Assembly: GCF_012274265.1 (NCBI RefSeq)
Contig: NZ_JAANYY010000005.1
Coordinates: forward strand, 62,001-126,000
DNA from: Sphingopyxis microcysteis
GTDB lineage: Bacteria; Pseudomonadota; Alphaproteobacteria; Sphingomonadales; Sphingomonadaceae
DNA length: 64,000 nt
Reading direction: 5' to 3'
Of this stretch, positions 55,801 through 64,000 are shown piece by piece. A model generated the notes under the pieces. The model saw only the letters and a list, made by a program, of their open reading frames with translations. It did not search any database and was not told the origin of the DNA. The stretch's first letter is position 1; every line of letters starts with the position of its first letter. The position numbers and the translations under genes are program-made.

Positions 55801-56024
55801 TCGGCGTTTTGCCGCTGGCCCTGGCCTCAGGCGCCGGGGCGAACAGCCGCATCGCGATCGGCACCTCGGTGATCGGCGGCATGCTCACCGCCGCTTTCCT
55901 CGCGATCTTCTTCATCCCGCTCTTTTTCGTTCTCGTCCGCCGCGGGGTGCGCGACGGGCTTGCCGCGCTGCGTGCGCGCTTCGGCAGGAACACGGAAGAT
56001 GGCGCGGCGGGGGTACCGGCATGA
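52830..56024 (+). CDS. RND multidrug efflux transporter, HAE1 (AcrB-like)
   Basis: The 1064-residue inner-membrane pump has the HAE1 pattern of 12 membrane segments and two periplasmic loops. It starts FIDRPIFAWVLAIVVMLAG, has the proton-relay aspartates in LLVDDAIVVVENVERLM, and FGGSTGVIYRQFSVT and TTMGLAAKNAILMIEFAEQ in the C-terminal half. It exports hydrophobic drugs or solvents with protons; substrates cannot be predicted. It lies 6 bases after the adaptor stop and overlaps the channel gene by four bases. Confidence 0.93.
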   Translation: MSRIFIDRPIFAWVLAIVVMLAGFGALRALPIEQYPDIAPVQVNIRASYPGASAETVENSVTQILEQQLTGIDGLLYFSSQSSSRGQASITAIFDKGTDPDIAQVQVQNKIESAVSRLPQQVQQQGVRVSKSNSDTLLIVSVYDKTRTRNNYDVSDYLTTNIQDPLSRVEGVGDVNIFGSPHAMRIWLNPQRLAAVSLMPSDVVSAISAQNSEVAAGEVGGLPSPRGQLLTATVTAQSRLQTPEQFQNIVLKTLPDGSAVRIRDVARVEIGAENYGSVGRLNRQPSSGMAISLSPGADALATVERVKARMTELAQNMPDGLDYAYINDTTTFIRLSVSEVQKALFEAILLVIIVMFVFLQSWRATLIPAIAVPVVLLGTFGVFYLAGFSINTLTLFGLVLAIGLLVDDAIVVVENVERLMEENPGMSAREATIQSMKELQVALIAIGLVLSAVFLPMAFFGGSTGVIYRQFSVTVVSAMMLSVFVALVLSPALTSTLLKPRAHGETPPGRWPRIDAALTRAKTWFNARFERTTENYVGSVEKVVDRKWRFLGLYMIIVVLLAFLFLRLPGGFLPGEDQGRVQIQFRLPAGATQERTLEVRDAIEDHMLSAEKANIESLFLNAGGGGGGASGQNTGQGFVNLAHWDDRPGKENSADAIAERTRRAFSGLRDAQVFALVPGAVRGLGDTSGFTMQFQNRSGLTREEFAAARDRLLAAANANPKLSSVRLSDLPDLATLKIDIDTQRLTTYGLSNADVNSTLATAWGGRYVNDFIDEGRVKRVYVQGDAPYRAKPEDLSQWYVRSADGGMSPFSAFAQIGWSTTPSTTSRFQGIPAFEISGQPAEGTSSGEAMDEIAALAGEIPGTSVAWSGASYQERMSSGQAPLLYALSLLVVFLCLAALYESWSIPVAVLLVIPLGLVGAVFAVTLRGLENDVYLQIGLLTTMGLAAKNAILMIEFAEQEEKKGKRVIDAAIIAARIRLRPILMTSFAFIFGVLPLALASGAGANSRIAIGTSVIGGMLTAAFLAIFFIPLFFVLVRRGVRDGLAALRARFGRNTEDGAAGVPA

Positions 56025-57424
56025 TCGCGGCTCGCACGCTGTTGCTCGCGACGACGCTCGCGCTTGCGGGTTGCTCGCTGGCGCCCAAGACCGTGCTCCC
56101 GCCCCCGCCGGTGCCGCAGAGCTGGCCCGTCGGCGATGCCTATCTGCTGCAAAGCGAAGCCGCGCTGCCGGTCCTGTCGTACCAGAGCGTCTTCACCGAT
56201 CCCCGCCTCCAATCGCTGGCCGAGCAAGCGCTCGCGAACAACCGCGACCTTCGCAGCGCCTATGCCAATGTCGCCGCGGCGCGCGCGCAGGCGCGCGTCA
56301 CCCGCGCCGGACAATTCCCCGAAATCGGGATCAGCGGCGGCGCGGGCTATTCGGACAGCAATGGTGCGAGCGGCAGCGGCGACTTCTCGCTGCGCGGCGG
56401 AGTCACGGCGTTCGAGCTCGACCTGTTCGGCAAGCTCGCCAATGCCACCGAGGCCGATCGCAACCGCGCGCTGGCGACCGAGGCGGCATCGCGCACCGTA
56501 CGGCTCGCGCTGATCGCCAGTCTGGCCGACGCCTGGGCGACCTATGGCGCCGACCGCGACCTCCTGAAGATCGCCGAGGACACTGCCGCCAATGCGCGCG
56601 AGAGCGTGCGGTTGACCAGGGCGCGGCTCGACGGCGGCGTCGCGCCGCGCACCGACCTCCGGCAGGCCGAACAGATTCTCGCTACCGCCGAGGATGCGAT
56701 CGCGCAGCAACGGACCGCGCTCGCGCAGGATGAAAATCTGATCCGCCTGCTCGTCGGCGGCGATGTCGATCGCGCACTGCTCCCCGCGGGCCTCGTCGAA
56801 GTCACGCCCTCGGTCGTGGGGCTTCCTGCGGGGGTCAGCTCCGAAATCCTGCTCCGCCGCCCCGATGTGATCGAGGCCGAATATGGCCTGCGCGCCGCCA
56901 ACGCCGACATCGGCGTGGCGCGCGCGCAGCTGTTCCCGTCGATCTCGCTGACCGGACTGCTCGGCTTTGCCAGCGACGCGCTGTCCCGCCTGTTCGACAG
57001 CGGATCGTTCAGCTGGTCGGCGGGCGGCGACGTGACCGCGCCGATTTTCGACGCCGGCGGCCGCCGCGCCGGGGTCGCGGTCAGCGAAGCCCAGCGCGAC
57101 GCCGCGCTCGCAAGCTATGAGGGCGCGATCCAGACCGCGTTCCGCGAAGTCGCCGATGCGCTGGCGGTACAGGGGACGATCGCCGACCGGGTGCGCGCCG
57201 CCGCCGCGAACACCGCCGCCGCTGCTGACACCGCGACGCTCACCGATGCGCGTTACAAGGGCGGGGTCGACAGCTTCCTCGCCAGTCTCGACGCGCAGCG
57301 CAGCCTCTATGCGGCACGGCGCAGCGAAATCGCGACGCAACTGCTGCTCGTGCAGACGCGCATCGCGCTATTCCGCGCGCTCGGCGGCGACAGCGGCGCG
57401 GGGACGGCTTCCCCCGCCTCCTGA
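56021..57424 (+). CDS. Outer-membrane efflux lipoprotein (OprM/NodT family)
   Basis: The 467-residue channel protein has a lipobox signal (LLLATTLALAGCSL), a proline linker (PPPPVPQSWP) and the two long helical hairpin repeats of TolC-like proteins, with LRSAYANVAAARAQARVTRA and EAEYGLRAANADIGVARAQLFPSISLTG. The DLFGKLANATEADR and GGVAPRTDLRQAE blocks are typical NodT signatures. It completes the tripartite pump. ATG 56021 overlaps the pump stop, so the earlier in-frame reading is rejected. Confidence 0.9.
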   Translation: MIAARTLLLATTLALAGCSLAPKTVLPPPPVPQSWPVGDAYLLQSEAALPVLSYQSVFTDPRLQSLAEQALANNRDLRSAYANVAAARAQARVTRAGQFPEIGISGGAGYSDSNGASGSGDFSLRGGVTAFELDLFGKLANATEADRNRALATEAASRTVRLALIASLADAWATYGADRDLLKIAEDTAANARESVRLTRARLDGGVAPRTDLRQAEQILATAEDAIAQQRTALAQDENLIRLLVGGDVDRALLPAGLVEVTPSVVGLPAGVSSEILLRRPDVIEAEYGLRAANADIGVARAQLFPSISLTGLLGFASDALSRLFDSGSFSWSAGGDVTAPIFDAGGRRAGVAVSEAQRDAALASYEGAIQTAFREVADALAVQGTIADRVRAAAANTAAAADTATLTDARYKGGVDSFLASLDAQRSLYAARRSEIATQLLLVQTRIALFRALGGDSGAGTASPAS

Positions 57425-57479
57425 CGGCCCCTCGTCACTCCGGACCTGAGCGGCATTTATCCCCTCAGAATAGGTGAAG

Positions 57480-57571
57480 AGCAGTTCCCCGGCGAAAGCC
57501 GGGGTCCAGGGCGAGCAAGAACAGACGTTGATTTATGACACCCTGGACCCCGGCTTTCGCCGGGGAACTGC
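57480..57571. repeat. Palindrome with TTCCCCGGCGAAAGCCGG arms
   Basis: Perfect 32-base arms (57480-57511 and 57540-57571) around a 28-base loop. Theme similar to 23204-23293. It lies between the efflux operon and imuA, upstream of the imuA promoter. Confidence 0.9.
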
Positions 57572-57604
57572 TACCTGCTCGAAGGGTATAAAGTCCGACT
57601 CATC

Positions 57605-57649
57605 TTGACATTCCCTCTCGCTCGCGCGCTAATAGAACAAATCAGGAAC
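57605..57649 (+). promoter_or_regulatory. SOS promoter and LexA box of the imuA-imuB-dnaE2 operon
   Basis: TTGACA (57605-57610) is a consensus -35. A CTAATA/TAATAG (57629-57635) at 18-19 bases could be the -10. GAAC-N7-GAAC (57635-57649) is the alphaproteobacterial LexA box (GTTC-N7-GTTC on the other strand), overlapping the likely start of transcription and ending four bases before the imuA ATG. Confidence 0.8.
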
Positions 57650-57653
57650 ATAT

Positions 57654-58442
57654 ATGCGCGAGTCGTCTCAACCTCTCGCCGGGCTGCGCCAGCGCATCGC
57701 CCGGCTGGCCGCCAGCGGTGGCCCCGCAAGCCAGCCGGCGCAAAGCTGGCTGGCGACGGGGCATGACGCGTTCGATGCAGCGATCGGCGGCGGATTGATG
57801 GTCGGGCGCACGCACGAGTTTTTCGCCGCCGATGCGCTCGATGGCACCAGCGCCGCGGCCTTTGCCGCACTGGTCGCGCTGCGCAGTGGCGGCGATGCGC
57901 CGCTGCTGTGGCTGCGCACCGTCGATGCCGGACGCCGTACCGGGCATATCTATGCCCCCGGCATCGCCGAACTTGGCGGCGACCCCGACCGGCTTCTTCT
58001 CGTTGAAACCGCCGATCCCAAGATGCTGCTCGCCTGCGCCAATGATGCGGTGCGCTGCGCCGGATCGGCGGCGGTGATCGTTGAAAGCTGGGGCAAATTC
58101 CCGCTGCTCGACCTGACCGCCGGGCGCCGCCTGACGCTCGGCGCGCGCGATGCGGGGACGACGTTGCTGATGCTGCGCCTCAATGCGGTGCCGACGCCGA
58201 GCGTCGCCGAAACGCGCTGGCACATCGTCGCCGCCCCATCGCGCGAACTCGAAGCCAACGCCCCCGGCGCCCCGGCCTTCGACCTTGAACTGCTGCGCTG
58301 GCGTAGCGGCCCTGCCGGAACGCGCTGGCGACTCGATTGGGATAAAGATGAGCAAGCTTTCCGGGACGCGGCGCTATCTGGCGCTGTTCTTCCCCTGGCT
58401 GCCCGCCGAACGGTTCACCCGCTCGGCGCCGAAGCCGCCTGA
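57654..58442 (+). CDS. imuA: ImuA, SOS mutasome accessory protein
   Basis: The 262-residue protein is RecA-like in the ImuA branch: LATGHDAFDAAIGGGLMVGRTHEFF near the start, then VGRTHEFFAADALDG in place of a classic Walker A, and strand SAAVIVESWGKFPLLDLTAGRRL. It works with ImuB and DnaE2 in induced error-prone translesion synthesis. The LexA box just upstream shows SOS control. It overlaps imuB by 95 bases, an unusually long overlap. Confidence 0.9.
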   Translation: MRESSQPLAGLRQRIARLAASGGPASQPAQSWLATGHDAFDAAIGGGLMVGRTHEFFAADALDGTSAAAFAALVALRSGGDAPLLWLRTVDAGRRTGHIYAPGIAELGGDPDRLLLVETADPKMLLACANDAVRCAGSAAVIVESWGKFPLLDLTAGRRLTLGARDAGTTLLMLRLNAVPTPSVAETRWHIVAAPSRELEANAPGAPAFDLELLRWRSGPAGTRWRLDWDKDEQAFRDAALSGAVLPLAARRTVHPLGAEAA

Positions 58443-59895
58443 CCTCCCGCTCGTCTTTGCCGAGAAGCAGCGCGGCGCGCTGCGTCTCGCGAGCGTCGAT
58501 GCCCGCGCGCAGGCACTCGGGCTGCGTGTCGGCATGCCACTCGCCGACGCGCGGGCGCAGGTCGGCGACCTTGCCATCGTGCCGCACGACCCGGTCCTTG
58601 ATCAGAACTGGCTCGACCGGCTCGCACAGGGCTGCGCGCGCTACACCCCGCTCGTCGCGCTCGATGCCCCCGACGGGCTGATCCTGGACATTACCGGCTG
58701 CACCCATTTGTTCGAGGGCGAGGCCGGGCTGATCGACGATATCGATCGGCGGTTGACCCGGCTCGGCATGACCGTGCGCCATACGCTGGGGCCCACCGCC
58801 AACGCCGCCCGTGCGCTCGCACGCTATCAGACCCGGCCCGCGCCGGATGAGGCCACCGCGATCCGCCGCCTGCCCGTCGCCGCGCTCGAACTCGACGCCG
58901 AGGCGGCGACCGCGCTTGTCCGCGCCGGGCTCAAGACGATCGGCGACCTCGCGGCGCGACCGATGGCGAACCTCGCCGCGCGCTTCGGCGCCGACGCCGC
59001 GATGGCGCTACGCCGGATCCTCGGCGATGCGCCTAGCCCGCTCGACCCGCGCGTCGCGCCGCCGCCGGTCGCCACCGAACGCCGCTTTGCCGAACCCGTC
59101 GCCAGCCTGCCCCACGCCACCCGCATTCTTGCCGAGCTGGTTGGTGAGGCGATCGCGGAGCTTGCCGAACGCGGCCAGGGCGGCCGCCATTTCGGCGCCA
59201 CCTTTTTTCGCAGCGATGGGCTGGCGCGACGTATCGCGGTCGAGACCGGCCATGCGACGCGCGACCCCGGCCTTGTCATGCGCCTGTTCGCCGAACGCAT
59301 GGACGGCCTCGCCGATCCGCTCGACCCCGGCTTCGGTTTCGACATGATCCGTCTCGAAGTGCCGCGGCTCGAAGCACTCGGCGCAACGCAACTGAAGCTC
59401 GAGGGCGGCGCGGCGCGCGCGGTACGCCAGGGCGCAGCAATGGACGAACTCACCGACCGGCTCACGACACGGCTCGGGCGCGGGCGGGTCCGCGCCTTGC
59501 GCCCCGCCGATACGCATATCCCCGAACAGGCGCAGCTCGCCCTGCCCGCGATCGACACACCCCCGGCGTTGCCCTGGCCCGCCCCCGAACCCGGCGAACC
59601 ACCGCTGCGCCCCTTCTATCTTTTCGATCCGCCGCAAGTGATCGAGGTGATCGCCGAGGTTCCCGACGGCCCGCCGCACCGCTTTCGCTGGCGCCGACAG
59701 GCGCATGCGGTCCGCCGTTACGAAGGGCCCGAACGCATTGCCGCCGAATGGTGGCGGCGCCGCGACAATGGCGGGCTGACGCGCGATTATTACCGCGTCG
59801 AGGACGATCGCGGCCGCCGCTACTGGCTGTTTCGCCACGGGCTCTACGACGAAAAGCCCGATCCGCGCTGGTATATCCATGGGGTGTTCGCATGA
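58348..59895 (+). CDS. imuB: ImuB, catalytically inactive Y-family polymerase-like protein
   Basis: The 515-residue protein has Y-family polymerase architecture but starts YLALFFPWLPAERFTR, lacking the DLD-type acidic residues of active enzymes; the palm motif DGLILDITGCTHLFEGE retains LDITG rather than the catalytic SIDE. This matches ImuB, the scaffold joining DnaE2 to the beta clamp. A possible clamp motif would be in the C-terminal region (QAQLALP near residue 395). ATG 58348 (GATAAAG upstream) lies inside imuA. Confidence 0.9.
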   Translation: MSKLSGTRRYLALFFPWLPAERFTRSAPKPPDLPLVFAEKQRGALRLASVDARAQALGLRVGMPLADARAQVGDLAIVPHDPVLDQNWLDRLAQGCARYTPLVALDAPDGLILDITGCTHLFEGEAGLIDDIDRRLTRLGMTVRHTLGPTANAARALARYQTRPAPDEATAIRRLPVAALELDAEAATALVRAGLKTIGDLAARPMANLAARFGADAAMALRRILGDAPSPLDPRVAPPPVATERRFAEPVASLPHATRILAELVGEAIAELAERGQGGRHFGATFFRSDGLARRIAVETGHATRDPGLVMRLFAERMDGLADPLDPGFGFDMIRLEVPRLEALGATQLKLEGGAARAVRQGAAMDELTDRLTTRLGRGRVRALRPADTHIPEQAQLALPAIDTPPALPWPAPEPGEPPLRPFYLFDPPQVIEVIAEVPDGPPHRFRWRRQAHAVRRYEGPERIAAEWWRRRDNGGLTRDYYRVEDDRGRRYWLFRHGLYDEKPDPRWYIHGVFA

Positions 59896-62800
59896 GTGGA
59901 GAACCCGCAGACCCTGGCTTCGCCGAATTGGTCGCCGCGACCAATTACAGCTTCCTGCGCGGCGCTTCGCACCCCGCCGATATGGTCGCCGAAGCGATTA
60001 CGCTGGGCATGCCCGGCATCGGCATCGCGGACCGCAACAGCGTCGCGGGGGTGGTGCGGGCGTGGGCGTTTCTGAAGGAGCAGCAAGTCAAAAGGCCGGA
60101 GATGGTGGAAGGCTTCCGACTGGTGGTCGGCGCGCGGCTCGTCTTCGCCGACGGCACGCCCGACATCGTCGCCTACCCTGTCAGTCGCAACGGCTGGGGC
60201 AGGCTGACGCGCCTTCTCTCGAAGGGGAACCTCCGGGCAGAGAAGGGCGACTGTATTCTCGAACTGAGCGATCTGCTTGGTCATTGTGATGACCTGCTGC
60301 TGATTGTGATGGAAGGCGATGAGGAATTGCTTCGCGTCCTCAAAGGCGCCCGACCGAAATCAGTATGGCTGGCGGCGACGATGTCGCAGTCGGGTGCTGA
60401 CACGCGGAAGCTGGCCAAACTCCGGCGGCTGTCGGTGGCAACAAATGTTCCCCTGCTCGCAACCAACGACGCCCTTTATGCAACCGCTGCCCAGCGACCG
60501 CTGCACGACATCATCACCTGCATACGCGAAGGTGTTACGGTCCAGAAGGCCGGCAAGCGGCTACGCGCCAATGCCGAGCGCCATCTGAAGCCGCCAGCCG
60601 AAATGCGGCGACTTTTCAGCGGGCATTTGAAGGCGATCGAAGCAACCACAAAGCTGCTCGCGCGCATCGACTTTCGCCTCGATGACCTGCGCTACGAATA
60701 TCCGCACGAGCCGGTGCCGCCGGGATGGAAGCCGTTCAAATATCTTCATCATCTGGTGAAGACGGCGGCGGAAAAACGCTATGGCGCGCCGTTGAAGCCG
60801 AAAATTCGCAAGTTGATCGGCAACGAACTCCGGCTGATCCGGAAGCGCAACTATGTCTATTATTTCCTGACCGTTTACGATCTCGTCCGTTTCGCCCGCG
60901 CGCAGGAACCGCCGATCCTGTGCCAGGGCCGCGGGTCGGCGGCCAATTCGATCGTCTGCTTTCTGCTCGGCGTGACCTCGGTCGATCCCGACGAACACAA
61001 GCTGCTCTTCTCGCGCTTCGTATCGGCCGAGCGCGACGAGCCGCCCGACATCGACGTCGATTTCGAACATGAGCGGCGCGAGGAAGTAATCCAATATATC
61101 TATGACCGTTACACCCGCGACCGCGCCGCCATTGCCGCGACCGTCATCCACTATCGGCCGCGAAGCACGATCCGTGAGGTCGGCAAGGCGCTGGGCCTCA
61201 GTGAGGATGTGACCGCACGGCTCGCCGACACAAGCTGGGGCAGCTGGGGCGACGAGGTGCCGATCGAGCGGCTGAGCGAGGCCGGACTCAATCCGCATAA
61301 TGGCGAGATCGAGCGGCTGCACCGCTTTGTCGGCGAGCTGCTGAAAGCGCCGCGCCACCTGTCTCAGCATGTCGGCGGTTTTGTGCTGACACAGGGGCGC
61401 CTCGACGAGCTGGTGCCGATCCACAATGCCGCGATGGAGGACCGGACCTTCATCGAGTGGGACAAGGACGACATCGACGCGCTCGGGTTGATGAAAGTCG
61501 ATGTACTCGCGCTCGGCATGCTGACCTGCATCCGCAAATGCTATGATCTGATGCGCGAACATGGACTCGGCGACCACACGCTGGAACTCGACATCGATTC
61601 CAAAGATCCGGCGGTTTACGACATGCTTTGCAAAGGCGACAGCATCGGCGTGTTCCAGGTCGAGAGCCGCGCCCAGATCAACATGCTGCCACGCTTGCGG
61701 CCCCGGAAGCTCTATGATCTGGTCGTGCAGGTCGCGATCGTTCGTCCCGGACCGATCGAAGGCGACATGGTCCACCCCTATCTGCGGCGCCGAAATGGAG
61801 AGGAGGATGTCGAGTATCCGTCGCCCGACCCGCCTCATGATCCCAATGAATTGCGCGAAGTTCTGGGTCACACCTTCGGCGTGCCGCTCTTTCAGGAACA
61901 GGCGATGAACCTCGCGATCACCGCCGCCGGTTTCACACCAGAGGAAGCCAACGGCCTGCGCCGCGCGATGGCGACCTTTCGCAATGTCGGAACGATCGAC
62001 AATTTCCGCGAGAAGATGGTCGGCGGCATGGTTGCGCGCGGGTACAAGCAGGACTTCGCCGAGCGCTGCTTCAAGCAGATCGAGGGGTTCGGCAGCTACG
62101 GCTTTCCCGAAAGCCACGCCCAATCCTTTGCCCGACTCGTCTATGTCTCGTCATGGATCAAGCATTACCACCCTGCCGTCTTCACCTGCGGGCTGCTCAA
62201 TTCGCAGCCGATGGGCTTTTACGCCCCCGCGCAGCTGGTGCGCGATGTGCAGGAGCATGGGGTCGAGGTGCGCGCGGTCGATGTGAACGCCAGCGATTGG
62301 GACAGCAGCCTGGAGCGCAGGGATGACGGCAGCCTCGCGCTGCGGCTCGGCTTTCGGCAGGTCGACGGGTTTCGCGAGGCTTGGGCCGAGCAGATCGCGG
62401 CGGCGCGGACCGCTCCTTTTGCGAGCATCGAAGAACTCGCCCGCCGTGCCGACCTGCCTTCGCGCGCACTGCGTCTGCTCGCCGAGGCCGATGCGTGCCG
62501 GTCGATGAGGCTGGATCGGCGCCCGGCGCTGTGGGACGCGCGCCGCGTCCGCCAAGGGGTGCTGCCGCTGTTCGGCGCCGCCGAAACCGACGAGCTTGGC
62601 GCCGAAGACGATGCGCAGCTGCCCCCCACTCCGCTCGTCGAAAACGTCCTCACCGATTACCAGACGACGCGGCTGTCGCTCAAAGGCCACCCGATGGCGT
62701 TTCTGCGCAGTGCCTTCGCATGCGAAGGCGTGCTGAGCGCGGCGGAGGTGGCGGCGGCGAAGAACGGATCGATCGTCCGCGCCGCGGGGGTCGTGCTGAT

Positions 62801-63161
62801 CCGCCAGCGCCCCGGCAAGGGCAATGCGATCTTCATCACGATCGAGGATGAGGGCGGGATCGTCAACATATTGCTCTGGGCGCGCCATTTCGAACGCTAT
62901 CGCCGCGCCGTCATGGCGTCGCGGTTGATGTTGGCCGAGGGCGAGGTGCAGCGGAGCAAGGAGGGCGTCATCCACCTGATGGCAACGCGCATCGTCGATC
63001 GCACCGCGATGCTCGACACGTTGGGCGACGGGCGCGAGATACGCCCCGACCTCTGCCGCGCCGACGAGGTCGCGCATCCGCAACTGCCGCGCGGCCATGC
63101 CGCAAAGCATGGTCATCCGCGCGATGTCCGCATCCTGCCCAAGTCCCGGGATTTTCACTGA
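59892..63161 (+). CDS. dnaE2: Error-prone DNA polymerase DnaE2
   Basis: The 1089-residue C-family polymerase has an N-terminal PHP domain (ATNYSFLRGASHPADMV, GIGIADRNSVAGVVRAW), the palm with catalytic aspartates in PPDIDVDFEHERREEVI near residue 390, the fingers/QTFGV-like LGHTFGVPLFQEQAM, and a C-terminal OB-fold (GIVNILLWARHF). It performs SOS-induced translesion synthesis with ImuA and ImuB. ATG 59892 overlaps the imuB stop by four bases. Confidence 0.95.
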   Translation: MSGEPADPGFAELVAATNYSFLRGASHPADMVAEAITLGMPGIGIADRNSVAGVVRAWAFLKEQQVKRPEMVEGFRLVVGARLVFADGTPDIVAYPVSRNGWGRLTRLLSKGNLRAEKGDCILELSDLLGHCDDLLLIVMEGDEELLRVLKGARPKSVWLAATMSQSGADTRKLAKLRRLSVATNVPLLATNDALYATAAQRPLHDIITCIREGVTVQKAGKRLRANAERHLKPPAEMRRLFSGHLKAIEATTKLLARIDFRLDDLRYEYPHEPVPPGWKPFKYLHHLVKTAAEKRYGAPLKPKIRKLIGNELRLIRKRNYVYYFLTVYDLVRFARAQEPPILCQGRGSAANSIVCFLLGVTSVDPDEHKLLFSRFVSAERDEPPDIDVDFEHERREEVIQYIYDRYTRDRAAIAATVIHYRPRSTIREVGKALGLSEDVTARLADTSWGSWGDEVPIERLSEAGLNPHNGEIERLHRFVGELLKAPRHLSQHVGGFVLTQGRLDELVPIHNAAMEDRTFIEWDKDDIDALGLMKVDVLALGMLTCIRKCYDLMREHGLGDHTLELDIDSKDPAVYDMLCKGDSIGVFQVESRAQINMLPRLRPRKLYDLVVQVAIVRPGPIEGDMVHPYLRRRNGEEDVEYPSPDPPHDPNELREVLGHTFGVPLFQEQAMNLAITAAGFTPEEANGLRRAMATFRNVGTIDNFREKMVGGMVARGYKQDFAERCFKQIEGFGSYGFPESHAQSFARLVYVSSWIKHYHPAVFTCGLLNSQPMGFYAPAQLVRDVQEHGVEVRAVDVNASDWDSSLERRDDGSLALRLGFRQVDGFREAWAEQIAAARTAPFASIEELARRADLPSRALRLLAEADACRSMRLDRRPALWDARRVRQGVLPLFGAAETDELGAEDDAQLPPTPLVENVLTDYQTTRLSLKGHPMAFLRSAFACEGVLSAAEVAAAKNGSIVRAAGVVLIRQRPGKGNAIFITIEDEGGIVNILLWARHFERYRRAVMASRLMLAEGEVQRSKEGVIHLMATRIVDRTAMLDTLGDGREIRPDLCRADEVAHPQLPRGHAAKHGHPRDVRILPKSRDFH

Positions 63162-63190
63162 AGGCGTTTGCTTTCCGGCTGACGCCGGAA

Positions 63191-63272
63191 GCGGCACCAG
63201 CCCGCTCCCCCGCCCAACCTCCCATAGGATATCCTTGTCGGGAGGTTGGGCGGGGGAGCGGGCTGGTGCCGC
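63191..63272. repeat. Perfect 33-bp-arm palindrome
   Basis: Arms 63191-63223 and 63240-63272 are exactly complementary (GCGGCACCAGCCCGCTCCCC...), with a 16-base AT-richer loop. It lies between convergent dnaE2 and flagellin genes. No T-tract follows. Confidence 0.95.
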
Positions 63273-63282
63273 GCCTTCGCGC

Positions 63283-63320
63283 CAAAAAGTTGATGCCCCG
63301 GCTGTGGGGGCCGGGGCATC
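63283..63320 (-). terminator. Intrinsic terminator of the flagellin gene
   Basis: On the minus strand GATGCCCCGGC (63320-63310) pairs with GCCGGGGCATC (63302-63292) around CCCCACA, followed by AACTTTTTGG. An 11-bp stem with a T-run 56 bases beyond the flagellin stop. Confidence 0.85.
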
Positions 63321-63375
63321 GGATCAGGCTATCTAAGGGACCAACCGAATATAGCCTGAAAGTCGGTCGCGGATG

Positions 63376-64000
63376 TTAGCCGCGGAGCAGGTTCATCACG
63401 CCCTGCTGGCTCTGGTTCGCCTGTGCCAGCATCGCGGTCGATGCCTGCGACAGGATCCCGGCCGCGGCCAGCTTCGTCGATTCCGCCGAGAAGTCGGCGT
63501 CTTCGATGCGCGAGCGCGATTCGTCCAGATTGGTGACGCGGGCCGTCAAATTATCGACAGCTGCGCTCAGACGGTTCTGCTGCGCACCAAGGTTGGCGCG
63601 TTCGGTGGCGACCGTGGTGATCGCGGTGTCGAGCGTTGCCAGGGCACCGGTGGCGCCGGCGGCCGTGGCGACCGACAAGGCGTTGACGCCCAGCGACGTG
63701 GCGGTCAGGCTGGCGACGGTGATGTTCACTTCTTCGCCGCTGTTGATGCCGGTCTGGATGTCAAAGCCAGCCGCGACGCTGCCGTTGAGCAGCGCGTTGC
63801 CGTTGAAGGTCGTCTGCGTCGTGATGTCGCCAATCTGCGAAATCAGCGCGGTAACTTCCTCTTGAACCAGCGTACGGTCGGCGTCGGCGAGCGTGCCGTT
63901 CGAAGCCTGCATCGCCAGTTCACGCATGCGGACGAGGATGTCCGAGATGCTGGCGGCGCCGCTGTCGGCGGTCTGGGCAAGCGAAATGCCGTCGTTGGCA
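63376..64000 (-). CDS. Flagellin, C-terminal part (cut by window end)
   Basis: About 208 residues of a flagellin are visible; the frame stays open to the window edge, so the N-terminus lies outside. The conserved D1 segment [30 protein letters not shown] and the C-terminal helix [37 protein letters not shown]...[17 protein letters not shown] are unmistakable. The variable D2/D3 region between them is short (about 40 residues), as in small sphingomonad flagellins of around 270 residues. Exported filament subunit; promoter not visible. Confidence 0.95.
   Translation of the reverse strand, partial: ANDGISLAQTADSGAASISDILVRMRELAMQASNGTLADADRTLVQEEVTALISQIGDITTQTTFNGNALLNGSVAAGFDIQTGINSGEEVNITVASLTATSLGVNALSVATAAGATGALATLDTAITTVATERANLGAQQNRLSAAVDNLTARVTNLDESRSRIEDADFSAESTKLAAAGILSQASTAMLAQANQSQQGVMNLLRG

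Overview
The window is GC-rich, densely coded alphaproteobacterial DNA. Several traits point to Sphingomonadales, most likely Sphingopyxis or a close relative: a TrcR/DUF1013 regulator, a DUF1192 protein, a large TonB-dependent receptor for plant-polymer sugars, an ImuA-ImuB-DnaE2 mutasome behind a GAAC-N7-GAAC LexA box, a sphingomonad-type flagellin, and many dispersed palindromes in intergenic gaps. The genus is inferred. I saw no tRNA, rRNA, CRISPR array, phage or transposase gene.

Region 1 (1-8.7 kb) holds housekeeping genes: a HerA-like ATPase, DUF1192, a quinone oxidoreductase, TrcR, an MBL-fold hydrolase, PEP carboxylase and a lipoprotein. Region 2 (8.8-23.2 kb) is an acyl-CoA island. 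It has a pair of acyl-CoA dehydrogenases resembling heteromeric steroid-type enzymes, an SDR plus GPH-family transporter, and a split ACAD10/11-like module (acyl-CoA dehydrogenase, alcohol dehydrogenase, APH-like kinase, two SDRs, a serine hydrolase) ending in a bifunctional beta-oxidation enzyme. Perfect or near-perfect MerR/LiuR-like operators lie in this island. Region 3 (23.8-31.7 kb) is a valine/isobutyrate operon (mmsA, isobutyryl-CoA dehydrogenase, enoyl-CoA hydratase, 3-hydroxyisobutyryl-CoA hydrolase, mmsB). A RidA-like protein and two small exported proteins are embedded in it, and a divergent LysR gene follows.

Region 4 (31.8-51.5 kb) is a pectin/hexuronate locus. A minus-strand operon encodes a hydratase, ExuT, UxaC and a UxuB/UxaB-like reductase, with uxaA divergent. 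A TonB receptor and GH43 enzyme diverge from pectate lyase, a cupin and an esterase. A RpiB/DhuI-like isomerase, KduD, KdgK and a carboxylesterase diverge from a LacI regulator. Five copies of an ACACCGGT-centred palindrome sit at exactly these three divergent control regions, so one regulator, probably the local LacI protein, is inferred to control the whole pathway to KDPG. Depolymerisation and import run outside the cytoplasm; uronate and unsaturated-uronate branches meet at 2-keto-3-deoxygluconate.

Region 5 (51.6-64 kb) has a tripartite RND efflux operon, the SOS mutagenesis operon imuA-imuB-dnaE2, and the 3' part of a flagellin gene cut by the window end. At least seven types of intergenic palindrome recur, including a 78-bp element found three times, always between convergent genes, and a nested composite inverted repeat at about 38.2-38.5 kb.
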